From positions 1 through 5,983 of the forward strand of contig JAUVVS010000145.1 of the NCBI GenBank assembly GCA_030604545.1: DNA of 5,983 bases, given 5' to 3'. Within the stretch, counting starts at the first letter, position 1; each line of letters begins with the position of its first letter. Both the position numbers and the translations under genes were made by a program. The DNA is from Deltaproteobacteria bacterium (GTDB taxonomy: Bacteria; Desulfobacterota; Desulfobacteria; Desulfobacterales; JAUVVS01). The notes beneath the pieces were generated by a model, which was given only the letters and a program-made list of their open reading frames with translations, was not told the DNA's origin and made no database searches. Positions 1 to 5,334 of the stretch are shown here, in pieces.

Positions 1-61
1 GTAATTATGTCAAAAGAACTAAAAAATCTTTGAAATATTTTAGCTGTTTCAAAACAAGACT

Positions 62-269
62 GCTTCAAAGGTAATTAAATTTTAAACCGTGTAAAACTCG
101 CGCATAAGTGAGTGTAAAGAAAGAACAGCGAATGTCTTTTTAATAAAACAGATATGCTATACAAGTCCATCAGCCCTTAAGATGTATCAATCCGAATATT
201 TGTTCTTTCTTAACTCTCACTAATACGCTCAAACAATTACACTATTTAAAATTTAACAACCTTTGAAGC
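62..269. repeat. Long imperfect inverted repeat, MITE-like, upstream of the aldolase gene
   Basis: The left arm (62-126) and the reverse complement of the right arm (202-269) align at about 80 percent identity with one 3-nt gap. Both outer ends are GCTTCAAAGGT, a 12-nt block TTAAATTTTAAA follows in both, and both inner ends are AGAAAGAAC. The unpaired middle is roughly 127-201. A further 8-bp inverted match (ATTTTAGC at 37-44, GCTAAAAT at 292-299) hints that symmetry may reach further out. There is no ORF inside and no clear target-site duplication at either end. Length and architecture fit a small non-autonomous inverted-repeat element (MITE-like); alternatively it could form a large hairpin or cruciform in the aldolase upstream region. 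The inverted repeat is directly visible; the mobile origin is inference. Confidence 0.7.
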
Positions 270-283
270 TCTCTAATTATACT
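253..283 (+). promoter_or_regulatory. Weak candidate sigma70-type promoter for the aldolase gene
   Basis: TTAACA (253-258) resembles a -35 box and TATACT (278-283) resembles a -10 box, separated by 19 bp, which is longer than the preferred 17. It lies upstream of the leader stem-loop and points toward the aldolase gene. The region is so AT-rich that chance matches are likely, so this is a candidate only. If real, the -35 box falls within the right arm of the long inverted repeat. Confidence 0.25.
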
Positions 284-321
284 TTCATAAGGCTAAAATG
301 TTACTATTTAAGTTTAATGAA

Positions 322-356
322 CTCGTAAAAAGTCAGAAAAGCGACCTTTTAACGAG
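322..356 (+). promoter_or_regulatory. Stem-loop in the aldolase gene leader
   Basis: CTCGT (322-326) pairs with ACGAG (352-356). AAAA (327-330) pairs with TTTT (347-350), and GTC (332-334) pairs with GAC (343-345). This gives 12 pairs with one bulged A and one A-C mismatch around an 8-nt loop. It ends 21 nt before the Shine-Dalgarno and has no T-tract directly after it, so it does not look like an intrinsic terminator. The left arm and its flank (AATGAACTCGTAAAAAGTC) resemble a dispersed repeat I recall from deltaproteobacterial genomes, which I cannot verify here. A role in mRNA stability or simple repeat ancestry are both possible. Confidence 0.5.
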
Positions 357-377
357 AGTGTTTTGTATCATTTAAAT

Positions 378-384
378 AAGGAGG
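378..384 (+). promoter_or_regulatory. Shine-Dalgarno of the aldolase gene
   Basis: AAGGAGG lies 7 nt before the ATG at 392. It is a near-perfect ribosome binding site and fixes this ATG as the start. Confidence 0.85.
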
Positions 385-391
385 TTAAGTT

Positions 392-1669
392 ATGACAGCA
401 ACAGATTTTGAGAAAGCCCTTGAGATAGGACGCCCGCCAAATATAGCAAAACTTTTTCCAAATTCAAAAGCATTGATTATAAGTGGAAAATTCATTGATG
501 CGGCAATGCTTGAAAAGGGCAAGGCCATTTCTATTGCTGCAAACGGTAGAAACAGCTTTGTGATACGAGGTGCCCTGCAAGCTGCGCAGAGAGCAAACTC
601 AGTGATCATAATAGAGATCGCAAAATCAGAGGGTGGCGGCAATGCCTATTGTGCCGTTAATTACTGGAATATTGCAAGACTGGTGGATGACTTCTGTAAT
701 GAATTAAATATCACAATTCCCGTGGCTATACATGCTGACCATTATGGAATTAAGAAACAAGAAGATATAGATGAGGCAAAAATCGAGATCCCAACTCTGT
801 TTGAAGCCGGTATTACATCTATTGCCATTGATGCATCGCATATGCCGGATGATAAAAATCTGTTGGCTAATATAGAGTTGTATCCTTTTGTTCCTAAATG
901 GGCCGGACTTGAAACTGAAATTGGTGAGATTAAAGGGAAATTAGGACTTTCAACTGTCGCCGAAGCTTTGTTTCTCATACAGGGCCTGAATGCTCATAGT
1001 ATTTTTCCGGATTGGATCGCCTTAAATAACGGCACGACACACGGGATTGAGGCAAGTGATCAGGGAATACAGGTTGGTTTAACAACTGATGTCCACGAGG
1101 CATTGGAAAAATACAATATTTCAGGCGCCCAGCATGGCACATCCGGAAACAATTCAGACCGATTAAGAGAAATAGCTGCAAAAACCAGAACGACCAAGGC
1201 AAATGTGGCCACAGCTCTACAGATGATTTCGTGGGGCCTTGAGGTGAACGATTACGGGAATGCTATACTTGATGAAAACGGGAGTTTTATTAAAATTAAA
1301 GATGAAGGTGTTACAGAAGAGCTGTGGACCGAAATGGTTGCCCATGCTGAATCAGCCGGATTAAAAGGAGGAAACTACAAGAAACTAAATCTTCCTTTTG
1401 AAAACAAACTGCTGGGACAACCCGAAGAGATTAGAGAAAGAATGGCTAAAAGAGTTGAAGAATTTATCTACAACATGCTTGTAGATATCTTTAACGCAAA
1501 GGATACTGCACCATTTGCCATTGAAGCAATTCTTAAGGCCGGCTCTTATGATCTTGGGTCGAAGGGAGATAGGATTGAAGATCCTGAAGATTGGACGCCG
1601 GAAAAGATCGCTGAACAAGCTGCTTTACTTTCCACAGATAAAGGGGAGGAAGGAGACTTTGACGATTAG
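392..1669 (+). CDS. fba: Class II (metal-dependent) fructose-bisphosphate aldolase, long form
   Basis: This is probably a zinc-dependent aldolase that reversibly splits fructose 1,6-bisphosphate into glyceraldehyde 3-phosphate and dihydroxyacetone phosphate, acting in the cytosol in glycolysis or gluconeogenesis. The class II signatures appear in order. IHADH (residues 113-117) supplies the catalytic Asp116 and metal ligand His117. IDASHM (146-151) follows, then GLETEIGEIKG (172-182) with the acidic pair of the LExELG motif. NNGTTHG (212-218) gives metal ligand His217, and QHGTSG (247-252) gives His248. KANVATALQ (about 269-277) matches the phosphate-binding strand written KVNVATEL in GatY/KbaY-type enzymes. 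At 425 aa it is much longer than the usual 285-360 aa. The extra length is an N-terminal extension of about 50 residues, a longer C-terminal helical part and an acidic tail ending GEEGDFDD. The family call is firm; the exact sugar-bisphosphate substrate is inferred, and a tagatose-bisphosphate or related ketose-bisphosphate aldolase cannot be excluded. Confidence 0.85.
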   Translation: MTATDFEKALEIGRPPNIAKLFPNSKALIISGKFIDAAMLEKGKAISIAANGRNSFVIRGALQAAQRANSVIIIEIAKSEGGGNAYCAVNYWNIARLVDDFCNELNITIPVAIHADHYGIKKQEDIDEAKIEIPTLFEAGITSIAIDASHMPDDKNLLANIELYPFVPKWAGLETEIGEIKGKLGLSTVAEALFLIQGLNAHSIFPDWIALNNGTTHGIEASDQGIQVGLTTDVHEALEKYNISGAQHGTSGNNSDRLREIAAKTRTTKANVATALQMISWGLEVNDYGNAILDENGSFIKIKDEGVTEELWTEMVAHAESAGLKGGNYKKLNLPFENKLLGQPEEIRERMAKRVEEFIYNMLVDIFNAKDTAPFAIEAILKAGSYDLGSKGDRIEDPEDWTPEKIAEQAALLSTDKGEEGDFDD

Positions 1670-1693
1670 CCAAAATATTACGGAAAATCATTA

Positions 1694-2455
1694 TTAGCGT
1701 AAATTTAAAATAAAATCTCCAACAGAAGCGATCCCTTCATTCTCCATTATTCTGATCGTTTGGGTACCAACGACGGCGATGTCTGCTTTTCCTTCCAGGT
1801 AATCGATATCCGCCTTTTCCTTCACTCCAAAACCGAGTGCAAGCGGAAGATTTGTTGCCTTGCGGCAACGGGCAAGGTATTTTGTCAACGCACCTGAGAA
1901 GCTTGTGGTCTTACCAGTGACTCCTTTGCGGGCAACACAGTAAATAAAGCCACGGGCAAAGGAAGCGATATATTTCATGCGCTGATCCGGCGTGGTGGGG
2001 GAGTATATAAAAATAGGAGCAAGTTTGTGTTCTCTCATGGCGTTGAAATAATCCTTCCCCTCTTCAGGCGGAAGATCGGGGATAATCGCACCTTGCAAGC
2101 CTCTTTGTGACATGGCAGAGACAAAATCCCTCACGCCGTATCTAAAGAAGATGTTATAGTAACTCATGATAAGAAAAGGGATGTCAAAAGCATGCGTGAC
2201 CTTTTGAACAAAATCAAGACATCCCTGGATAGTTACCCCGTTTGCCAGGGCTTTCTGATTGGCATGAAGGATCACGGAGCCGTCGGCAATCGGTTCGGAA
2301 AAAGGGATTTGCAATTCCATAAGATCGACTCCCGCAGCAACCATTGCTTGGATGATTCTGAAGCAATCTTCAAATGAGGGATACCCTAGGACGATATGGG
2401 TCATAAGTAATATATTCTTTTTTTCTAGCCTTTTTCGAAGATACGTCTCAAGCAC
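1694..2455 (-). CDS. trpA: Tryptophan synthase alpha subunit
   Basis: TrpA cleaves indole-3-glycerol phosphate to indole and glyceraldehyde 3-phosphate and passes indole through a tunnel to TrpB in the cytosolic alpha2beta2 complex. The 253-aa TIM barrel keeps catalytic Glu47 (MELQIPF) and Asp58 (PIADG). It also keeps flexible loop 6 (RKGVTGKT, 176-183) and the phosphate-binding GFGV and VVGT segments near the C-terminus. The start is a GTG at 2455, set by a GGAGGA Shine-Dalgarno 5 nt upstream. It overlaps the trpB stop by 8 bp, so the two subunits are probably translationally coupled. The loop-2 motif reads PFSEPIADGS rather than the textbook PFSDPLADGP; I take this as a lineage-specific variety, not decay. 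The protein contains no tryptophan. It is the last operon gene in view, converging on the aldolase gene with a 24-bp gap. Confidence 0.96.
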   Translation of the reverse strand: MLETYLRKRLEKKNILLMTHIVLGYPSFEDCFRIIQAMVAAGVDLMELQIPFSEPIADGSVILHANQKALANGVTIQGCLDFVQKVTHAFDIPFLIMSYYNIFFRYGVRDFVSAMSQRGLQGAIIPDLPPEEGKDYFNAMREHKLAPIFIYSPTTPDQRMKYIASFARGFIYCVARKGVTGKTTSFSGALTKYLARCRKATNLPLALGFGVKEKADIDYLEGKADIAVVGTQTIRIMENEGIASVGDFILNLR

Positions 2456-3674
2456 GATATTCCTCCGCCTTTTTTTTTATAAATTTTCGCCAATTTTGAT
2501 CGGCGAATGCATCGGCAATGGTGAAGATGTCTTTATCGCCTCTTCCCGACTGATTGATCAGGACGATGTCGTCTTTCGACAGATCTGAGATCTCTTTGAA
2601 AGCCTGGGCAAATGCATGGGCAGACTCCAGAGCCGGCACCAAACCCTCCTTTTCAATGGTGAGGGAAAAAGCATCCAGCACCTCACGATCGGTGGTTGCT
2701 TCAAACCGAATGCGGCCTTCTTCCCTAAGCGAAGCAAGGATCGGTGAAACTCCCACATAGTCCAATCCTGCTGCAACACTGTAAGTCTCTTTCATTTGAC
2801 CGTCACTATCTTGAAGAAAATATGTCTTATACCCCTGCGCTACACCCACGGACCCTTTTTTTGAGGCAAGGCGTGCGGCATGCCGGCCGGAATCCAGACC
2901 TTTGCCTCCTGCTTCAACGCCGACAAGTTCCACTGGATCATTGAAAAAACCGCTGAAAATTCCCATGGCATTAGATCCGCCCCCTACGCAGGCATAAACG
3001 CGGACAGGGAGTTTTCCTTTCTGTTCAAGGATTTGCCTACGCGCCTCCTTACCAATAATCGATTGAAAATAAGAGACCATCTCAGGGAAAGGATGGGGGC
3101 CACATGCAGTACCAAGTACATAGTGGGTATCATCCATGCTGGTTACCCAGTCACGAAAAGCTTCGTTTATAGCATCCTTTAATATTCGAGTTCCTTTTCT
3201 TACAGGAACAACTTCAGCACCCAAACGTTCCATCCAAAAGACATTGGGTCTTTGCCTTGCAACGTCAACTTCTCCCATATATATGGTACATTTAAATCCA
3301 TATTTAGCTGCCATTGTGGCCGTCGCAACCCCATGCTGGCCGGCACCGGTCTCCGCAATGACCCGGGTTTTACCCATCCGCTTTACCAAAAGACCCTGAC
3401 CCATGACATTGTTGACTTTGTGGGCTCCAGTGTGGTTCAGGTCTTCTCTCTTGATGTAGATGCGGGCTCCTCCGAAGTGGCGGGTTAGATTTTCCGCAAA
3501 GGTGATGGGAGTAGGTCGGCAGGAATAGGTGGACATAATATACATATATTCTTTCCAGAAAGACGGGTCGTTCTTGGCAGCTTCAAACGCCTTCACAAGC
3601 TCATCAACGGTAGCCGTGAGGATCTCAGGCATGAATGCTCCCCCAAATTTACCATAATAACCACGGTTAATCAT
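2448..3674 (-). CDS. trpB: Tryptophan synthase beta subunit
   Basis: TrpB is the PLP enzyme that condenses L-serine with indole delivered by TrpA to give L-tryptophan. The 408-aa protein has the normal TrpB1 length. It opens with YGKFGGAFMPEIL and carries PLP-lysine Lys86 in HTGAHKVNN and catalytic Glu108 in AETGAGQHG. The phosphate-binding GGGSNA spans 231-236; Asp305 (GLDY), Glu350 and Ser377 in NQSGRGDKD are also present. Lys166 (ILKDA), the partner of the alpha loop-2 acidic residue in Salmonella, is kept. The segment after Asp305 reads VGVSPILASL instead of the usual PGVGPEHAYL, a clear departure in the COMM domain. I chose the ATG at 3674 because GGAGGA lies 7 nt before it; an in-frame GTG at 3689 overlaps that ribosome site. 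The start overlaps the trpF stop by 8 bp and the stop overlaps the trpA start by 8 bp. Confidence 0.97.
   Translation of the reverse strand: MINRGYYGKFGGAFMPEILTATVDELVKAFEAAKNDPSFWKEYMYIMSTYSCRPTPITFAENLTRHFGGARIYIKREDLNHTGAHKVNNVMGQGLLVKRMGKTRVIAETGAGQHGVATATMAAKYGFKCTIYMGEVDVARQRPNVFWMERLGAEVVPVRKGTRILKDAINEAFRDWVTSMDDTHYVLGTACGPHPFPEMVSYFQSIIGKEARRQILEQKGKLPVRVYACVGGGSNAMGIFSGFFNDPVELVGVEAGGKGLDSGRHAARLASKKGSVGVAQGYKTYFLQDSDGQMKETYSVAAGLDYVGVSPILASLREEGRIRFEATTDREVLDAFSLTIEKEGLVPALESAHAFAQAFKEISDLSKDDIVLINQSGRGDKDIFTIADAFADQNWRKFIKKKAEEYRA
2461..2466 (-). promoter_or_regulatory. Shine-Dalgarno of trpA, inside the trpB 3' end
   Basis: On the minus strand GGAGGA precedes the trpA GTG by 5 nt and lies within the last codons of trpB. 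It decides the non-ATG start of trpA. An A9 run (2470-2478) lies just upstream of it. Confidence 0.8.
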
Positions 3675-4308
3675 CCAAATATCCTCCACTATTGATTTGC
3701 TTGATTTTCTCCATTAACTCTTTCATAAGGAGAGGTTCCTTTTTTCCAGGGCACTCTTCAATACCGCTATTCACATCAACAGCGTATGGCTGAATGGTTG
3801 AGATAGCCCTCTGGATGTTTGAGGGCCTCAGCCCCCCGGACAAAATAATTGGCACTTCCATCCCTCTATTTCTGACGGCCAGGTCCCAGTCAAATGTTTT
3901 TCCTGTCCCCCCCTTTTTTTCTTCTGAATAAGTGTCCAAAAGAAGGGCTTTAACCTTTCCGTGATAGGGTTTGATCGCTTGAAGGCTTAATTCGTCCTTG
4001 ATACGGAAAGCCTTAATGGTATGCGGCATAAACTCCTTACAAACATGAGGAGGCTCATTTCCATGGAGTTGGATTAGATCAAGGCTGCAAAAATTCATGA
4101 TATCCTGCATACTTTTTATTTCTTCGTCCACAAAAACTCCCACCGTCTTTACAAAGGGAGGAAGATCATGAATAATATCTCGTGCCTGTCTTGGAGTAAC
4201 TTGTCTGGGACTTGAGGCAAATATAAAACCGAGCATATCTACCCCCAGGCCGGCAGCCATCAAAGCATCTTGAGGATTTGTAATACCGCAGATCTTAACT
4301 TTGACCAT
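3667..4308 (-). CDS. trpF: Phosphoribosylanthranilate isomerase
   Basis: TrpF performs the Amadori rearrangement of N-(5'-phosphoribosyl)anthranilate to the carboxyphenylamino-deoxyribulose phosphate used by TrpC. It is a single-domain 213-aa TIM barrel of the usual length for a free-standing TrpF. Visible signatures are KICGIT with catalytic Cys7, GFIFASSPR (27-35), QLHGNE (80-85), LLLDT with the catalytic acid Asp125, GGTGKTFDW (133-141), LSGGL (156-160) and DVNSGIE (178-184). The ATG at 4308 has CAGGAG 6 nt upstream, and the gene starts 19 bp after the trpC stop. The codons for the GGTG motif contain an A7-G7 double homopolymer (3907-3920). It is separate from trpC, unlike the fused TrpCF of enterobacteria. 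Confidence 0.96.
   Translation of the reverse strand: MVKVKICGITNPQDALMAAGLGVDMLGFIFASSPRQVTPRQARDIIHDLPPFVKTVGVFVDEEIKSMQDIMNFCSLDLIQLHGNEPPHVCKEFMPHTIKAFRIKDELSLQAIKPYHGKVKALLLDTYSEEKKGGTGKTFDWDLAVRNRGMEVPIILSGGLRPSNIQRAISTIQPYAVDVNSGIEECPGKKEPLLMKELMEKIKQINSGGYLDD
3682..3687 (-). promoter_or_regulatory. Shine-Dalgarno of trpB, inside the trpF 3' end
   Basis: Minus-strand GGAGGA lies 7 nt before the ATG at 3674 and inside the last codons of trpF. It excludes the upstream in-frame GTG at 3689 as the start and indicates coupled trpF-trpB translation. Confidence 0.8.
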
Positions 4309-4327
4309 CCTATGCTCCTGCTTGCGA

Positions 4328-5101
4328 TTAGGCCCCTGCCAGTTCTCTTGCTTTCTTCCCGATATCTTTACTTTTCATCAAGCTTGTTCCCACCAAAACG
4401 GCCTGAATTCCAGCCTGTTTTAACAATTGGAGGTCTCCTTTGTTTTTGACACCACTTTCACTGACGATGATACGCCCTTCCGGCACCAGTGGAGCCAGTT
4501 TTATCGTGGTCTCAAGGCTGACGTTAAAGGTGTTGAGATCACGGTTATTTATTCCAACGATATCAGCTCCACAAGCAACAGCCTTTTCGATATCCTGCCT
4601 GTCGTGAACTTCGATCAGTGCAGCCATCCCCAAATCATGACATATATCCCGTAGGTCCTTTAATTGCCGGTGGGACAAGATACGAGCGATCAAGAGAGTC
4701 GCATCTGCTCCTCCCAGGAACGATTCCCTCACCTGGACTTCATCTATAATAAAATCTTTACGCAGCACAGGCAAAGATATTGCCTTTTTCAAGCGGGATA
4801 GATGATTCAGATCTCCTCCAAAAAATTTTTTATCGGTCAGAAGTGAAATTGCTGCCGCTCCGGCCTTTTCATATATCTTACCAATTGTGACAGGATCTGT
4901 TTTTTTGCAAATGATACCGGCGGAGGGGGAAGCAAATTTTATTTCTGCAATCAGGCTGATCTTGTCAGGTACGGAAATAACACCTTTAAAATCCCGGATA
5001 GGCGGTACGTTATTACCGCCATGAGTCGACCAATTTCTATTTTTTAAAATGTCGACTTCCTTACGTTTTTCGGCAAGTATTTCCGCTAAGTTTGCATGCA
5101 C
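4328..5101 (-). CDS. trpC: Indole-3-glycerol-phosphate synthase
   Basis: TrpC decarboxylates and closes the ring of CdRP to form indole-3-glycerol phosphate. From the start chosen here the protein is 257 aa, the usual length for a free-standing TrpC. It begins with the typical N-terminal helix LAEILAEKRKEVDILK. Conserved barrel residues are all present: Glu53 and Lys55 in LIAEIK, SPSAG (58-62), Lys115 in PVLRKDF, Glu164 in IEVH, Asn185 in GINNRDL and Ser216 in SESG. I chose the GTG at 5101 because a GAGGA ribosome site lies 5 nt upstream and the protein then starts where the family starts. A TTG at 5143 would add 14 residues translated partly from the intergenic repeat element, with no support. 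The gene lies 233 bp downstream of trpD, whereas the following genes are nearly contiguous. Confidence 0.95.
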   Translation of the reverse strand: MHANLAEILAEKRKEVDILKNRNWSTHGGNNVPPIRDFKGVISVPDKISLIAEIKFASPSAGIICKKTDPVTIGKIYEKAGAAAISLLTDKKFFGGDLNHLSRLKKAISLPVLRKDFIIDEVQVRESFLGGADATLLIARILSHRQLKDLRDICHDLGMAALIEVHDRQDIEKAVACGADIVGINNRDLNTFNVSLETTIKLAPLVPEGRIIVSESGVKNKGDLQLLKQAGIQAVLVGTSLMKSKDIGKKARELAGA

Positions 5102-5106
5102 AGGAA

Positions 5107-5111
5107 TCCTC
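5107..5111 (-). promoter_or_regulatory. Shine-Dalgarno that sets the trpC GTG start
   Basis: Minus-strand GAGGA, in the context AAAGAGGA, lies 5 nt before the GTG at 5101. It falls just outside the intergenic repeat element, whose edge is at about 5123, so the native trpC ribosome site has been kept. Confidence 0.75.
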
Positions 5112-5168
5112 TTTATATTTAATGTCTGAACGAAAACCCTCAATTTTTGAAATTCGAAATCCGAATTA

Positions 5169-5184
5169 TCCCGCTATAGCGGGA
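5169..5184. repeat. Perfect 16-nt palindrome inside the trpD-trpC element
   Basis: TCCCGCTATAGCGGGA is fully self-complementary and is the GC-rich core of an otherwise AT-rich element. With no loop it is more plausibly a DNA-level palindrome (protein site or cruciform tip) than a stable RNA hairpin. Confidence 0.8.
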
Positions 5185-5302
5185 AAACAAATTCTAAATT
5201 CGAATGTTCAAATGCTCTAAACAACCGAATACCGAGGCTTTTGTTTTGAACATTGAAAAATTTGATATTCGATATTGTTTCGAATTTCGATATTCGGATT
5301 TT

Positions 5303-5330
5303 TGCCTGAACGGGAGTTTTCGTTCAGGCA
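5303..5330. repeat. Hairpin at the trpD-side end of the intergenic element
   Basis: TGCCTGAACG (5303-5312) and CGTTCAGGCA (5321-5330) form a perfect 10-bp stem around an 8-nt loop. In the trp transcript it begins 4 nt after the trpD stop and is followed by AAAAAUCC, not a U-run. It is therefore not a classical intrinsic terminator, but it could protect the trpD 3' end or mark an mRNA processing point. The far end of the element has the same word without the local partner. Confidence 0.7.
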
Positions 5331-5334
5331 CTAG

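Larger units (their letters stand above)
1..391. other. AT-rich non-coding region upstream of the aldolase gene
   Basis: No coding frame of credible length or composition occurs here on either strand. Contents: a two-copy direct repeat CTGYTTCAAARS (44-55 and 60-71), the long inverted repeat at 62-269, a weak promoter candidate at 253-283, the stem-loop at 322-356 and the Shine-Dalgarno at 378-384. The region must contain the aldolase promoter unless that gene is read from further upstream, beyond position 1. Confidence 0.75.
5123..5330. repeat. Inverted-repeat-bounded palindromic element between trpD and trpC
   Basis: The ends are inverted copies of one another: 5123-5141 (TGTCTGAACGAAAACCCTC) against the reverse complement of 5312-5330 (TGCCTGAACGAAAACTCCC), 16 of 19 identical. 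Inside are more inverted pairs: an 11-bp pair (5149-5159 with 5278-5288), an 8-bp pair (5159-5166 with 5292-5299), a 10-bp pair (5203-5212 with 5245-5254) and the perfect 16-nt palindrome at 5169-5184. The element is rich in TTCGAA/ATTCG words and unlike the flanking coding DNA. It begins 4 bp after the trpD stop and ends 11 bp before the trpC ribosome site. I find no target-site duplication and no ORF. It is best read as a small non-coding dispersed element (MITE-like or an intergenic palindromic repeat) that is transcribed within the operon. The structure is seen; mobility is inferred. Confidence 0.75.

Noticed and set aside
1..391. Riboswitch or CRISPR-like array upstream of the aldolase gene
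   Set aside because: There are no regularly spaced direct repeats and no conserved riboswitch core that I recognise. The structure is one large inverted repeat plus one hairpin.
2880..3488. Several plus-strand open frames opposite trpB
   Set aside because: They overlap one another and lie opposite conserved TrpB motifs. None has a recognisable domain.
3675..3689. GTG at 3689 as the trpB start
   Set aside because: It overlaps the GGAGGA that serves the ATG at 3674, and TrpB proteins normally begin close to the YGKFGG motif.
5102..5143. In-frame TTG at 5143 extending TrpC by 14 residues
   Set aside because: The extension is translated partly from the intergenic repeat end, has no family counterpart, and the GTG at 5101 has a well-placed GAGGA ribosome site.
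5101..5290. Internal promoter for trpC-trpA inside the element
   Set aside because: Minus-strand candidates such as TTGAGG with TAAATA or TATAAA have poor boxes or wrong spacing, and the best one overlaps the trpC ribosome site. AT-rich repeats give such matches by chance.
5303..5330. Intrinsic terminator after trpD
   Set aside because: The stem is good but is followed by A residues in the trp transcript and by no T-run on the plus strand either. trpC to trpA follow directly and would be cut off.
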